In this document: piece after piece, positions 9,013-18,084 of the stretch
Position numbering within the stretch: position 1 is the stretch's first letter
Layout of the letters: each line of letters starts with the position of its first letter
Source of the DNA: Neobacillus sp. PS3-34
GTDB lineage: Bacteria; Bacillota; Bacilli; Bacillales; Cytobacillaceae
DNA length: 64,000 nt
Direction of reading: 5' to 3'
Assembly (NCBI RefSeq): GCF_030915465.1
Contig: NZ_CP133267.1
Span: 4,267,001-4,331,000 of the forward strand
Translations under genes and position numbers: made by a program
The notes under the pieces: model-generated
Database searches by the model: none
Told to the model about the DNA's origin: nothing
Seen by the model: the letters and a program-made list of their open reading frames with translations, nothing else

Positions 9013-10016
9013 TTAGTCAATCTCAGCTACTTTAACAATTGCCTTCCCAAGATTTGCCCCTTTGAAAAGATCCAGGAAAGCATCTATTGTATGGTCAAAG
9101 CCCTCTGTAATCGTTTCCTCATACTTCAGTTTGCCTTCTTTCAGCCAACTTGCCAAATCTTTGGCACCTTCAGCAAAACGAGATGAATAATTGCCAACAG
9201 TAAAGCCTTGCATTAACGAACTCGTCTTAATTAGATAAGATTGTACACGGGCCCGACATCAGCTACCTCGTTATTGTAGGAAGAAATCGCTCCACACACT
9301 GGAATACGTGCAAAGTTGTTTAAGAGTGGGAAAATGTTGTCAGAAATTTTTCCGCCGACATTCTCAAAATAGACATCAATCCCATCCGGGCATGCCTCTT
9401 TTAATGCAGTTCCTACGTCTTGTTTATTGTAGTTGATGGCTGCATCAAAACCAAGTTCATCAAGCAGGAATTTAACTTTGTCATCTGATCCGGCAATGCC
9501 GACCACGCGCGCACCTTTGATTTTCGCAATTTGACCGACAATTGAACCGACAGCTCCTGCAGCTCCTGATACCACCACTGTTTCGCCTTCCTTTGGCTTG
9601 CCAATATCCAATAATCCGAAGTACGCCGTTAATCCGGTCATACCTAACACACTTAAATACGCAGATACTGGTGCGAGTGTCGGATCTATTTTGCGGACAG
9701 CGTTTTCCTTTGCGATTGAATATTCTTGCCATCCCAGTGAACCAAGGACGAAATCACCTTTTTCAAAAAGGCTTGATTGTGATTCCAAGATTTGCCCGAT
9801 TACTCCGCTTGTAATGACATCGTTCAACTGAAACGGTGGAATATACGATTTGGTGTCATTCATGCGGCCACGTAGATAAGGATCCACTGAAATGTAAATA
9901 GTTCGTATTAGTACTTCGCCCGCTGACGGCTTTCCAATTGGTGCATCTGTGATTTTGAAATCATCATACGTAGGCGTTCCTGCTGGTCTATTTATAAGTA
10001 GAATTTGTCTTTGCAT
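9013..10016 (-). pseudogene. yfmJ: YfmJ-like NADP-dependent oxidoreductase (MDR, zinc-free), frame broken once
   Basis: The main frame (9231-10016) closely follows B. subtilis YfmJ: ISVDPYLRGRMNDTKSY, the cofactor loop VVSGAAGAVGSIVGQIAKI and NVGGKISDNIFPLLNNFARI. The C-terminal frame (9013-9240) continues SLMQGFTVGNYSSRFAEGAK to the expected end. The join is at GGGCCC (9249-9254); one added C gives DVGPRVQSYLIKTSSLMQGF, the family sequence. Such enzymes reduce alpha,beta-unsaturated ketones/aldehydes with NADPH in the cytoplasm. Start at ATG 10016 behind GGTGGT. Likely functional, with a consensus error. Confidence 0.85.
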
Positions 10017-10280
10017 AATACCACCAATCCTTTTCATTTTTTTCAGCAAAATGTACAACCCTAATATACCTTATAGTAATGAATTATAAAATTAATCCGG
10101 TTTGCTGCCTTTTAAGATATTAATTTTTATAGGTAAAAATTTAAAAAGTGTTATAAACCTGGTATATCCAAATTTTTCCCCTTTTTATTATCTTGAAATT
10201 GATTTATTATATAAAAATTATATTTAAAAATGAGATTATATCAAAAATCCCCTTTTTATAAATTACGGAGGACTATTTGC

Positions 10281-10631
10281 ATGTCAAAAATGATTCAAGA
10301 CTTTAATGACATTATTAGAAAGCTTCGCAAAAATTTATTTGGAAAAGGACCAGAGCGTATACATACGGTGTTTGTTGACAATATGGCAATATCAACTTTA
10401 TACGGGAATTTGACATTTACTGAGAGGTTTATCGTTGGGGAGAAGGATGGCAGGGATATGGTCCATGCCGCCAGAACAAGAATGATTCAAAACGTTTATT
10501 CGACAAACCCTCCTGAAGGCTTAGAGGAAGTGGTTGGAGCCAAATTGGTTCATTTATTTTCAGATATTAAGGTAGAAGAAGATCTTGCTGTTTCAGTATT
10601 TATCTTTGATAAAAAAATAGCAATTGAGTAA
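10281..10631 (+). CDS. DUF2294 family protein
   Basis: 116 residues from the ATG at 10281, which has an ideal GGAGG 8 nt upstream; a longer in-frame start at 10230 has no SD. The pattern LFGKGPERIHTVFVDNMAISTLYGNLT ... GAKLVHLFSDIKVEEDLAVSVFIFD matches the DUF2294 family of Firmicutes. Function unknown. It lies 0.3 kb upstream of a formate channel; DUF2294 genes may be linked to one-carbon/formate metabolism, but that is inference from this neighbourhood only. Confidence 0.75.
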   Translation: MSKMIQDFNDIIRKLRKNLFGKGPERIHTVFVDNMAISTLYGNLTFTERFIVGEKDGRDMVHAARTRMIQNVYSTNPPEGLEEVVGAKLVHLFSDIKVEEDLAVSVFIFDKKIAIE

Positions 10632-10833
10632 AGATTATTCATTACGCTAGATTTTCAAAAGAGGAAAATAAAATATTTCAAAAAAGCATTGCATAATACC
10701 TCAATATTCGTTAATATGAACGCTTAACGGGAATGAACAAAACTTGGAATGGAAGATGTGCATGTCCTGCATATTTTCTTTTCAATAATAAAAAATGATG
10801 ATTGATACCTTTGTAGGTAAGTGCAAAGATATT

Positions 10834-10890
10834 AGGCAGCATTCAACGACCTTATTTATGATAGGGCTGTTGAATGCTGCCTTTTTATTT
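10834..10890 (+). terminator. Strong hairpin-T-run in the leader of the first FNT gene (terminator or attenuator)
   Basis: Perfect 14-bp stem (AGGCAGCATTCAAC / GTTGAATGCTGCCT) with a 21-nt loop and a T-rich tail, ending about 30 nt before the FNT start. It may simply terminate the upstream transcript. If the FNT promoter lies before it, it would act as an attenuator; no known aptamer was recognised in 10632-10833. Confidence 0.7.
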
Positions 10891-10919
10891 TATTTTATTT
10901 TATTAATGGGGGAATTGGT

Positions 10920-11720
10920 ATGGCGTTTCACAAGCCGGAAAAAATTGCAGAATTAGCTATAGAATCAGGGGTGAATAAGACAAGACTGCCGTTTCTAAAT
11001 TTGCTTATGCTTGGTTTCTTAGGCGGTGCATTTATTTCCTTAGGTTTTTTGCTTGATATTCGGGTGATTGGCAATTTGCCGCCGCAATGGGGAAGCTTCG
11101 CTAGTTTATTGGGAGGCGCTGTGTTCCCTGTCGGACTCATGTTAGTTATTCTCGCAGGCGGAGAATTAATTACAGGAAATATGATGTCTGTTTCGATCGC
11201 ATTTTACGCAAAGAAAATATCTGTTAAAAATTTATTTGGTAATTGGTTCTGGGTAACGATTGCTAACTTTGCTGGCGCACTTTTTATTGCTTTTTTCTTC
11301 GGACATATTGTTGGCTTAACCGAAACAGGTCCATTTTTGACTAAAACAGTTGCGATTGCCGACACAAAATTACATGATTCGTTTTTACAAACTCTGGTTT
11401 CTGGCATTGGCTGTAACTGGCTCGTTTGCCTTGCGATTTGGATTGCTTTGGGTGCTGACGATTTTATGGGAAAAATAATGGGAATGTGGTTTCCTATTAT
11501 CGCCTTCGTAGCAATTGGTTTTCAGCACGTTGTAGCCAATATGTTCTTAATTCCGGCGGCAATTTTTGCAGGTCACTTTACGTGGTTTGATTTCGTCGGA
11601 AACATCATTCCAACCTTTATTGGAAATGTAATTGGAGGAGCATTATTCGTTGGCTTCGTTTACTTTTTCTCTTACCAAAAACAGAATAACAATGTTAAGG
11701 TCCTTAAAAAAGCTTCTTAA
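10920..11720 (+). CDS. Formate/nitrite transporter family channel (FNT), copy 1
   Basis: 266 residues with six membrane helices, the FNT length. Conserved elements: the LAGGELITGNMM selectivity region (about 80-90), GNWFWVTIANFAGA, GIGCNWLVCLAIW (about 160-172) and GFQHVVANMFLIPAA with the central conserved His (about 201). FNT proteins are pentameric channels moving formate or related anions across the membrane. It is close to copies 2 and 3 near the formate dehydrogenase but diverges more in helix sequence and tail. SD: GGGGGAATTGGT before the ATG. Confidence 0.9.
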   Translation: MAFHKPEKIAELAIESGVNKTRLPFLNLLMLGFLGGAFISLGFLLDIRVIGNLPPQWGSFASLLGGAVFPVGLMLVILAGGELITGNMMSVSIAFYAKKISVKNLFGNWFWVTIANFAGALFIAFFFGHIVGLTETGPFLTKTVAIADTKLHDSFLQTLVSGIGCNWLVCLAIWIALGADDFMGKIMGMWFPIIAFVAIGFQHVVANMFLIPAAIFAGHFTWFDFVGNIIPTFIGNVIGGALFVGFVYFFSYQKQNNNVKVLKKAS

Positions 11721-11788
11721 TTTAACAAGAATTTTTAAGAAAGCGAAAATATCACTTTAGTTAAAAGTCGGCAGAAGATAAAAAATAA

Positions 11789-11826
11789 AAAGCAGAAACG
11801 AACAAAAATCGTTTCTGCTTTTTATA
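11789..11826 (+). terminator. Terminator of FNT copy 1
   Basis: AGCAGAAACGA / TCGTTTCTGCT stem with T-run. Confidence 0.8.
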
Positions 11827-11963
11827 TTAGTCGGTCAGAATTTTCTAGGAAAATAGTTAAATGTTTGATTAAGTAGTGATTAGCAATTGTTGACAACGAA
11901 GGGTGAATGTGAGAAATTTAGGACAATATTACTAGTGTTTTTGACTAAAGGAGATTTTACGAA

Positions 11964-12953
11964 ATGCTTAATGAATGGAAACGCTGTAAAAAAGGTGATG
12001 AATTTTGCCCGGTTTCTTTTAAAAAATATGGTCCTTTTTTCTGGATACCTTTTATGTTAAGCGGAATTGCTGCTATAGTAATAAATTATATTTTTCATTC
12101 ACCATTACTGCTGGCACTATATGCATATCCTGTAGTTTTACTTTCATTAATTCGTGTTAAAAATTCGCTCTTTGCTCTACTAGGGGTAGTTTTATTAGGA
12201 ACACTCATTTTAACGAGAGCCCCTGATCATACACTCCTATCCGTTATAGCAGCTTATGCGGTTTTAATGGCGATTGTCCGAAGAGTGGTATGGATTTCTA
12301 TTCGAAATTACAATGGTAAGAATGAACAGGAGGATTTACTCTTAAATACTGTTTTCTCATTAGCAAAAACAATAGATGCAAGAGATCCATATACGGCATA
12401 TCATTCTAGCAATGTAGCAGATTATGCAAAAAGCATCGCGAGAGAAATGGGCCTTTCGGAGAAGGAAATTGATTCTATTTACCTTGCTGGACTTATTCAT
12501 GACATAGGAAAAATCAGTATGCCGGATTCAATTCTACAAAAGGAAGGCAGGCTAACAGAAGAAGAATATACCATTATGAAGAAACATCCTGATGAGGGAT
12601 ATAGGATTATAAAGGATATTAAACGCCTTCAAGAGCTCGGCATTACTGATATGGTTTTATATCATCATGAAAGACCCGATGGAAAAGGCTATCCTAAAGG
12701 ATTAAAAGGCGATGCCATTCCCCTGGGGGCTCTCATTTTAGGGGTTGCAGATGCGTATGATGCCATGACCACGAATCGATCTTATAGACAAAAATTAGCT
12801 GTGGAAACAGCAGCTAATGAACTAACCAGAAATATTGGAACCCAATTTGATCCAATTGCTGCTAACACTCTTATACAAATCTTAATTCGTGAAGGGAAAC
12901 TACAAAAGGAAGACAAGTCAGTGGTAACAAGCCCATTATCACTTGCAAATTAG
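11964..12953 (+). CDS. Membrane HD-GYP domain protein (probable cyclic-di-GMP phosphodiesterase)
   Basis: 329 residues. Residues about 25-110 hold three to four hydrophobic segments. Residues about 135-310 form an HD-GYP domain with YHSSNVADYAKS, LIHDIGKISMPD (the HD pair), KKHPDEGY, and YHHERPDGKGYPKGLKG (HH and the GYP element), then ADAYDAMTTNRSYR. The active-site residues look complete, so c-di-GMP hydrolysis is likely. AAGGAGA SD 10 nt before the ATG. Monocistronic. Confidence 0.9.
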   Translation: MLNEWKRCKKGDEFCPVSFKKYGPFFWIPFMLSGIAAIVINYIFHSPLLLALYAYPVVLLSLIRVKNSLFALLGVVLLGTLILTRAPDHTLLSVIAAYAVLMAIVRRVVWISIRNYNGKNEQEDLLLNTVFSLAKTIDARDPYTAYHSSNVADYAKSIAREMGLSEKEIDSIYLAGLIHDIGKISMPDSILQKEGRLTEEEYTIMKKHPDEGYRIIKDIKRLQELGITDMVLYHHERPDGKGYPKGLKGDAIPLGALILGVADAYDAMTTNRSYRQKLAVETAANELTRNIGTQFDPIAANTLIQILIREGKLQKEDKSVVTSPLSLAN

Positions 12954-12971
12954 GATTTAATATAAGGTGAA

Positions 12972-13007
12972 TAAAAAAGGGAGCTAAATATAGCTAACGG
13001 GTTCCGA
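12972..13007 (+). repeat. Left inverted repeat flanking the hypothetical gene
   Basis: TAAAAAAGGGA then, after a variable middle, TAACGGGTTCCG. The same two blocks occur in inverted order at 14047-14079, about 1.1 kb away. Confidence 0.6.
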
Positions 13008-13043
13008 TAAAGGGTGAAAAAAGGTAAATCACATTAATTTTCT

Positions 13044-13081
13044 AGCGTGAATTCACATAAGAATTCACGCTTTTATTTTTA
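13044..13081 (+). terminator. Terminator (HD-GYP gene)
   Basis: GCGTGAATTC / GAATTCACGC stem with a T-rich tail. Confidence 0.75.
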
Positions 13082-13230
13082 TTGATAAATCAGCATTCTT
13101 CCTGCTTTTATCATCATTTCTCTTGAGAAATCACATCGCTTTTCTTGAGGGTGACAATACTTGTTGTTCAGTGAGATTATTTGTGTGAAAATAGTTGTGA
13201 AATAGTGTGCGAAATGGGGGGGACGTAACA

Positions 13231-13932
13231 ATGAATTGTATATTAGGAGGGTATTACATCATAAATCCTGTTGTTAGACCTGATTATATGGATAAACAGT
13301 TAATTCCAGATACCGTATTATCAGTTAGTGAGTGTATTTGTGACTTTCACCCTGAAACAACTGTTTTATGGAGTGGCTCAAACGAAGAAAAACGTAAGTA
13401 CGCCAAACATCTAAATATTTCTCAAGTCACCTTTAAAGAAATAGAAAAATGGGTTGAAGATAAGCTTGAAGATGGAATTTTTGGCTTTCCGCAGGCATTT
13501 ACTACGTTAGAAATAGCTAGCGAATTCCTGTCCAAATATCTTTCCCACTTATCTGATGCTAAAATTATCGGAATTGGATTACCAGAAGAGTTTGTCGAAG
13601 AATTTATAGAGTATGAAGAGTCCCAAAACAAACCAGAAGAAAATCAATACGGCATTGAAAAATTGTTATTACGCAGAATGCCAATCGAAGAAAAAGGTTC
13701 AAAAATGATGGGCTACGAAGTCCTTGGATTTGAGTACGGAACATTTCACTCATATTTATGTAATGGCTTAGAAAAAGATTTTAATAACCATTTTAAATTC
13801 ACTTTGAACCAAAATGGATTTATACCTTCTCTTGAAGAGGCTAATCTATATTGCGATTATAGTAATGATGAAGATATAGGTACAGAACCTGTTTTATGGC
13901 TTCCTTGGGCGATATTTGAATACACTAAATAA
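13231..13932 (+). CDS. Hypothetical protein inside an inverted-repeat pair
   Basis: 233 residues from the ATG at 13231 behind GGGGGG; an upstream in-frame start lacks an SD. Soluble, acidic, with no signal or membrane segment and no recognised domain. The composition (aromatic, acidic, FEY/WLPWAIFEYTK end) resembles small immunity or SMI1-like proteins, but no motif supports that firmly. It is the only gene between the inverted repeats at 12972-13007 and 14047-14079, which suggests a cassette acquired as a unit. Confidence 0.6.
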   Translation: MNCILGGYYIINPVVRPDYMDKQLIPDTVLSVSECICDFHPETTVLWSGSNEEKRKYAKHLNISQVTFKEIEKWVEDKLEDGIFGFPQAFTTLEIASEFLSKYLSHLSDAKIIGIGLPEEFVEEFIEYEESQNKPEENQYGIEKLLLRRMPIEEKGSKMMGYEVLGFEYGTFHSYLCNGLEKDFNNHFKFTLNQNGFIPSLEEANLYCDYSNDEDIGTEPVLWLPWAIFEYTK

Positions 13933-13968
13933 AAAGCATTGGAATCTGTTTCTTCCAATGCTTTTTTG
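13932..13968 (+). terminator. Terminator of the hypothetical gene
   Basis: AAGCATTGGAA / TTCCAATGCTT stem with T-run immediately after the stop codon. Confidence 0.8.
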
Positions 13969-14046
13969 TATGTGATTATTAATGTGATTTCACAGGAGAA
14001 ACCATATGTGAATTGATATGATTTTTCCAATGCTTGCACCTCAAAA

Positions 14047-14079
14047 CGGAACCCGTTAAAATATAGCTTCCCTTTTTTA
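14047..14079 (-). repeat. Right inverted repeat flanking the hypothetical gene
   Basis: CGGAACCCGTTA ... CCCTTTTTTAT, the reverse complement of the outer and inner 11-12 nt blocks of the left copy at 12972-13007. Confidence 0.6.
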
Positions 14080-14122
14080 TTTGGGACAGCCTTAATAATC
14101 AGATGCTTCGTCTTACTTCTTT

Positions 14123-14365
14123 AATATTGGCTGTTTTCTAAAAGATTGTTGTTTTGCAATAGGTTTTTAAAAGCAAATCGTTGAAAAAGAAGTTGATTGG
14201 AGCGGAAGGTGCGAGACTCCTGCGGGAGCAGCGGGACAGGTGAGACCCCACAGGCGCTGTGCGCCGAGGAGGCTCACCGCCCGCCCCGCGGAAAGCGAGC
14301 ATCCTGGAGTGGAAATCAACTACTCCTTAAATAGCAACAAAGTATACGAAAACAGCCTTAATATT
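14123..14365. repeat. GC-rich MITE-like Bacillus intergenic repeat with nested inverted ends
   Basis: A markedly GC-rich core (14190-14321) begins AGTTGATTGGAGCGGAAGG and ends GGAAATCAACT, forming inverted termini. It contains further hairpins (GGCGCTGTGCGCC and others). Outside it is a second inverted pair: AATATTGGCTGTTTTC on the left and GAAAACAGCC..AATATT on the right. From memory the same core recurs in intergenic regions of many Bacillaceae genomes. It encodes no protein and lies between a hypothetical gene and the GMC oxidoreductase. Confidence 0.75.
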
Positions 14366-14382
14366 TAAAAACTTGTTCCAAT

Positions 14383-15975
14383 TCAATCACTATTTTCATG
14401 TATTAATTGTTTTGCAATGGTATATCCGATTAGATAGGCAGCTGCAGAAGTGTTGCCATCAACAGTAAAGGGGATAATCGATGCATCCGCAACAATTAAA
14501 TTCTTGACTCCATGTACACTTCCATAACGATCCACGACGCCCCCCTCATTAATAGGTGCCATTCGTAGTGAACTTTGTTGGTGGTGATTATGACCGAAGT
14601 TTTCCTTAATGAAGGTTTCAAGTTGTTCATCATCATCAATTGTTTCCAATGAAGGATTTATAAGCTGATAAGTGGGATCAATGTCTGAAAATTTCAACGC
14701 AATTTTTTTAATATAGGTCTTATAAATCTCTTTTATTGATTCCAGGTCATAACTATTTTCAAGAAAACCTTCATCTGCGAGCACAATCTTCAAGGGATCC
14801 TTGCTTTGAATTTTGATAGAGCCTCGACTTTTAGCTTGTAAAAATAGAATAGCGATAATTAATTTTTCCTCTGCAACAAATCCTAGTAATTGTACAGCAC
14901 GGTTTCGATTACTATTTCCAGTAAGAGGATGAGGCAAAAAGGCACCACCTGTGTAAAGAGAGTAGGGATCGTTTTGAAGCTCAGGAATGTCCTTTTGATT
15001 GATAGTAAAGGTAGCAGTGTTTAACGTATGATTAGTTAAAAATTTACCTACATTGGAATTATCAAAAACTACTGGAATGCCGACATGTCTTAGGTCTTTT
15101 GAGGGTCCGATTCCTGATAGCATTAATAGATGGGCGCTGTTTATGCCTGCTGAAATAATTACTTTTTTACGTGCAAATACTTGTACCATTTTCCCTTCTT
15201 GAAGAAATTCAATACCAACTGCCATTTTTCCCTTAAAAAGAATTCGAAGAGCCGTTGATTTATAAAGAACTCTTAATTTTCTACGATTCATCCCAATTCC
15301 ATCTGGAGTCATAATATCTGAAGAAAAAAATGATGTGGAAGAACTTTCACGCTGTCCATTCGTTTTTTGATACAATTGCCATCGAGTAAAAGGACCAAGG
15401 GGAGTTTTGGGGTCATTATAATCAAGAATTTTATTAAGCCCTGTCACTTGTTCAATGGATGAAACCAATTTTTTCGAAATACTAGTTGGAATGTCAGGAG
15501 TTTGCCTGATATTTATACGGCCATTAAACCCATGAATTTCTGGACTATTCGATTTTCCATGATAATTTTCTAACTTTTTAAAGGCATGATTCGCTTGTTC
15601 AGGTGACCACCATGAACCTAGAAGTCTTTCCCACTCTTTTAAAACAGCAGATGTAGGTCGAACATACTGTTCCCCATTGATTGAAGAGCCCCCTCCAGAA
15701 AGCCGGCCAGTTGTCCATTCAAAAGATTTTTCATCCACCCTTGGTTGTGGTACTCCTTCTCCTTGCCAAAAATATTCTGGGGAAAATTTTTCTTCTAGTT
15801 CGGGAGCAAATCTGGAATCACTGATTGGCTTGTCCCTATCATTATTTTCTCCTGCTTCTAATACGAGAACTGAAGTTTTTTTATCATCTGTAAGAGTCTT
15901 AGCTATAACAGCACCAGCAGGTCCTGTCCCTACCACAATAAAGTCAAAGGTATTTTTTGACTGACTAAAATCCAT
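14383..15975 (-). CDS. GMC family FAD-dependent oxidoreductase
   Basis: 530 residues, a normal GMC length. N-terminal FAD-binding VVGTGPAGAVIAKTL (about 13-28) followed by VLVLEAGEN, then the GMC signature GRLSGGGSSINGEQYVRP (about 88-105), SAGINSAHLLMLSGIGP (about 275-291), and the C-terminal catalytic His region FGHNHHQQSSLRMAP (about 465) with VADASIIPFTVDGNTSAA. It would oxidise an alcohol or choline-like substrate; substrate unknown. No clear secretion signal. SD AAGGGGAA precedes the ATG. Confidence 0.9.
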   Translation of the reverse strand: MDFSQSKNTFDFIVVGTGPAGAVIAKTLTDDKKTSVLVLEAGENNDRDKPISDSRFAPELEEKFSPEYFWQGEGVPQPRVDEKSFEWTTGRLSGGGSSINGEQYVRPTSAVLKEWERLLGSWWSPEQANHAFKKLENYHGKSNSPEIHGFNGRINIRQTPDIPTSISKKLVSSIEQVTGLNKILDYNDPKTPLGPFTRWQLYQKTNGQRESSSTSFFSSDIMTPDGIGMNRRKLRVLYKSTALRILFKGKMAVGIEFLQEGKMVQVFARKKVIISAGINSAHLLMLSGIGPSKDLRHVGIPVVFDNSNVGKFLTNHTLNTATFTINQKDIPELQNDPYSLYTGGAFLPHPLTGNSNRNRAVQLLGFVAEEKLIIAILFLQAKSRGSIKIQSKDPLKIVLADEGFLENSYDLESIKEIYKTYIKKIALKFSDIDPTYQLINPSLETIDDDEQLETFIKENFGHNHHQQSSLRMAPINEGGVVDRYGSVHGVKNLIVADASIIPFTVDGNTSAAAYLIGYTIAKQLIHENSD

Positions 15976-16254
15976 TATGCATTCCCCTTTTTTTCAATTT
16001 ACTTATCCTATGAAAAAATGAAAGGGAAGAAGTGGGTGAAGATAACAATTGTTTACTAAGTTTTATAAATTAATACAAATCAATTAAAAAATTATTCATG
16101 GAAAATAATTCCTATCTTGTATTTTACGTTTTATCCTTTATTAAAAAGGAAAAAATAAAAAGAGACATACAGCAGGGAAAGTTATGACCAATTTTTCTAT
16201 ACTCGTTTTCAGCTATAAACAAATTATTTTAATTGAAAGAGAGGGAATATTCTA

Positions 16255-16455
16255 TTGATGAACAATAACCCAATCGAGTTAACTAAAATCACGATGTATC
16301 AAGTTGGAACTGCCAATAAAATAAGACGAGCAAATATAAGTGGTTTTCAGCAGCCCGTATATTTCGGTCTACATGGCGGTGTTAAGCAATTTAACGGGGG
16401 AGAGCCAGAAATAGAATATCCTTCCACACTTGAACATATTTCAACTAGAGGGTGA
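16255..16455 (+). pseudogene. Short OsmC-like N-terminal fragment
   Basis: 66 residues (MYQVGTANKIRRANISG, VYFGLHGGVKQF, then EPEIEYPSTLEHI) resemble the first third of OsmC/Ohr-family peroxidase-like proteins, which continue after ...ATLDHMVAA with the catalytic Cys region. Here the frame stops at once, and the next 250 nt in other frames give no continuation. TTG start with GAGGGA 8 nt upstream. A decayed remnant is most likely; a short genuine protein cannot be excluded. Confidence 0.4.
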
Positions 16456-16529
16456 TCGGTTCATACAAAAGCATTGAATGGATTTATTTCGCACATGTCC
16501 TATCTGGGATCATGTGCTATTTTTAGCTA

Positions 16530-16569
16530 ATAGGAAAGTATAAACTTTCGAAAGTTTATACTTTCCTAT
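16530..16569. repeat. 40-bp perfect palindrome
   Basis: Two 20-nt arms with no loop, centred on CTTTC|GAAAG (arm core AGGAAAGTATAAACTTTC). Immediately followed by a hairpin cassette that recurs at 48565-48616. Confidence 0.75.
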
Positions 16570-16570
16570 C

Positions 16571-16631
16571 GCGCATAAGTGCAACTACGCCTCTATCTTC
16601 GCCTTTATGGGCTCGCCAATCGGCGAGTTTT
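16571..16631 (+). repeat. Intergenic hairpin cassette, copy 1
   Basis: Starts near GTGCAACTACGCCTCT and ends in the hairpin CTCGCC-AATC-GGCGAG followed by TTTT. A diverged copy with the same opening GTGCAACTA, the same AATC loop and TTTT tail occurs at 48565-48616, also next to a long perfect palindrome. Confidence 0.55.
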
Positions 16632-16731
16632 CTAACAAATAAAATCAAGCCATCCTTAAAAAACTATCGGAAAAGTTAATATATGGCTTATAATATATCT
16701 TGTAATATATTACATTTCCTGAGGTAAACAA

Positions 16732-17994
16732 ATGTTAGCAACCTTTGAAGCTTTAATTGTGGATTTATTTTTTATATTGCTGATTGCGTTATTAACGGAA
16801 TTATTGTTTGATACAAAAAAAATCCCACCAAAATACCACCTTCCAATCTATATACTTACTTACTTTGTTGCACTTTTCTTTAATATGGTCTTTAACGTCA
16901 AGTTTGATGGCAAGTTTCAAATTGATTTGAGAGTATTAGTATTTGTATTGGCCGGATTATATGTTGGTTTTCGATGTTTGGTTCCATTATTGATAATATC
17001 TTTAATCTACATAGGTTTTGTTTATCCAGGTGAGTTCATGGCGAATGTAGTAACACTGGGCATTTCCAGTATGGCAATTTGGGGTTTGTCGCTTCATTTT
17101 TCCAGTTGGAGACTTCGAAAAAAACTGTTGCTCCCTGGAGCGACTACTATTTTTACAGGGCTTGTAATAATGAAAACTGTAGCTTATTTCTATGATTTTA
17201 CAACGGGTTATGATTCCTTCATCGTCGCAATCTATGGAGGAAGTATCATCATTATGATCTATTCAATGGAATGGGTGAGGAATTCTATCGCCTTAAAGAA
17301 CAGGGTTCAGCAATCAGAAAAGCTTGAATTGGTAAGCCATCTGGCTGCTTCAATATCTCATGAAATCCGTAATCCGCTTACAGTAACACGTGGATTTTTG
17401 CAGATTCTTGAGAAGGAAGATTTTAGCATTGAAAAAAAGAAAGAATACTTTACTTTAGCTAAGTCGGAGCTTGATCGGGCTGAAGGAATTATTAGTGACT
17501 ACTTAACCTTTGCGAAGCCGTTGTCGAGTAAAATAGAATTGCTGGCTTTAGACCTAGAACTGAAAAATGTTGCTGAAATCATTAGCCCTTTGGCAAACAT
17601 GAACTCGGTATCTATTTTGATTAATGTTGAGCGCTTTCAAATATTAGGAGAAAAGCAGCTTTTTCTTCAAGGCATCTTAAACATTGTGAAAAACGCAATT
17701 GAGGCTATGGAAACGGGTGGAGGAACTTTATTAGTTGCCACCAAGGATATAGGAAATAGTGTAAGAGTTGAAATTTCTGATACCGGGATAGGGATGTCAC
17801 CTGACCAAATAGATCGTCTCGGTGAGCCCTATTTTTCCACGAGGGGAAAAAATGGGACAGGGCTTGGGATGATGGTTGTTTACAGTATCGTAGGTTCCAT
17901 GAACGGGAGCATCCAGGTGAAAAGCAAGCCAGGGGAAGGAAGTACATTTATGTTAACCTTCCCAAAAGCGCATTCCTTGAAGGCGGCAGAGTAA
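16732..17994 (+). CDS. Membrane sensor histidine kinase (5TM-type), copy 1
   Basis: 420 residues. Residues 1-180 hold five to six hydrophobic segments of the 5TM (LytS/YhcK-like) sensor type. Residues about 205-270 are a HisKA domain with SHEIRNPLTVTRGFLQIL (phosphoacceptor His), and about 300-415 an HATPase_c domain with NIVKNAIEAM, DTGIGMSPDQ and GTGLGMMVVYSIV. Architecture is close to sporulation-type kinases such as KinB. No response regulator is adjacent, so it is an orphan kinase, perhaps feeding a phosphorelay. TGAGGT SD before the ATG. Confidence 0.9.
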   Translation: MLATFEALIVDLFFILLIALLTELLFDTKKIPPKYHLPIYILTYFVALFFNMVFNVKFDGKFQIDLRVLVFVLAGLYVGFRCLVPLLIISLIYIGFVYPGEFMANVVTLGISSMAIWGLSLHFSSWRLRKKLLLPGATTIFTGLVIMKTVAYFYDFTTGYDSFIVAIYGGSIIIMIYSMEWVRNSIALKNRVQQSEKLELVSHLAASISHEIRNPLTVTRGFLQILEKEDFSIEKKKEYFTLAKSELDRAEGIISDYLTFAKPLSSKIELLALDLELKNVAEIISPLANMNSVSILINVERFQILGEKQLFLQGILNIVKNAIEAMETGGGTLLVATKDIGNSVRVEISDTGIGMSPDQIDRLGEPYFSTRGKNGTGLGMMVVYSIVGSMNGSIQVKSKPGEGSTFMLTFPKAHSLKAAE

Positions 17995-18084
17995 TCCTAT
18001 TGTTGATTATCAGCTAATGCTCGAAAATATATTAGAGGAGTATCATGAAATACACCCATTCATCATGCTGGAGGTAATTTTAAC

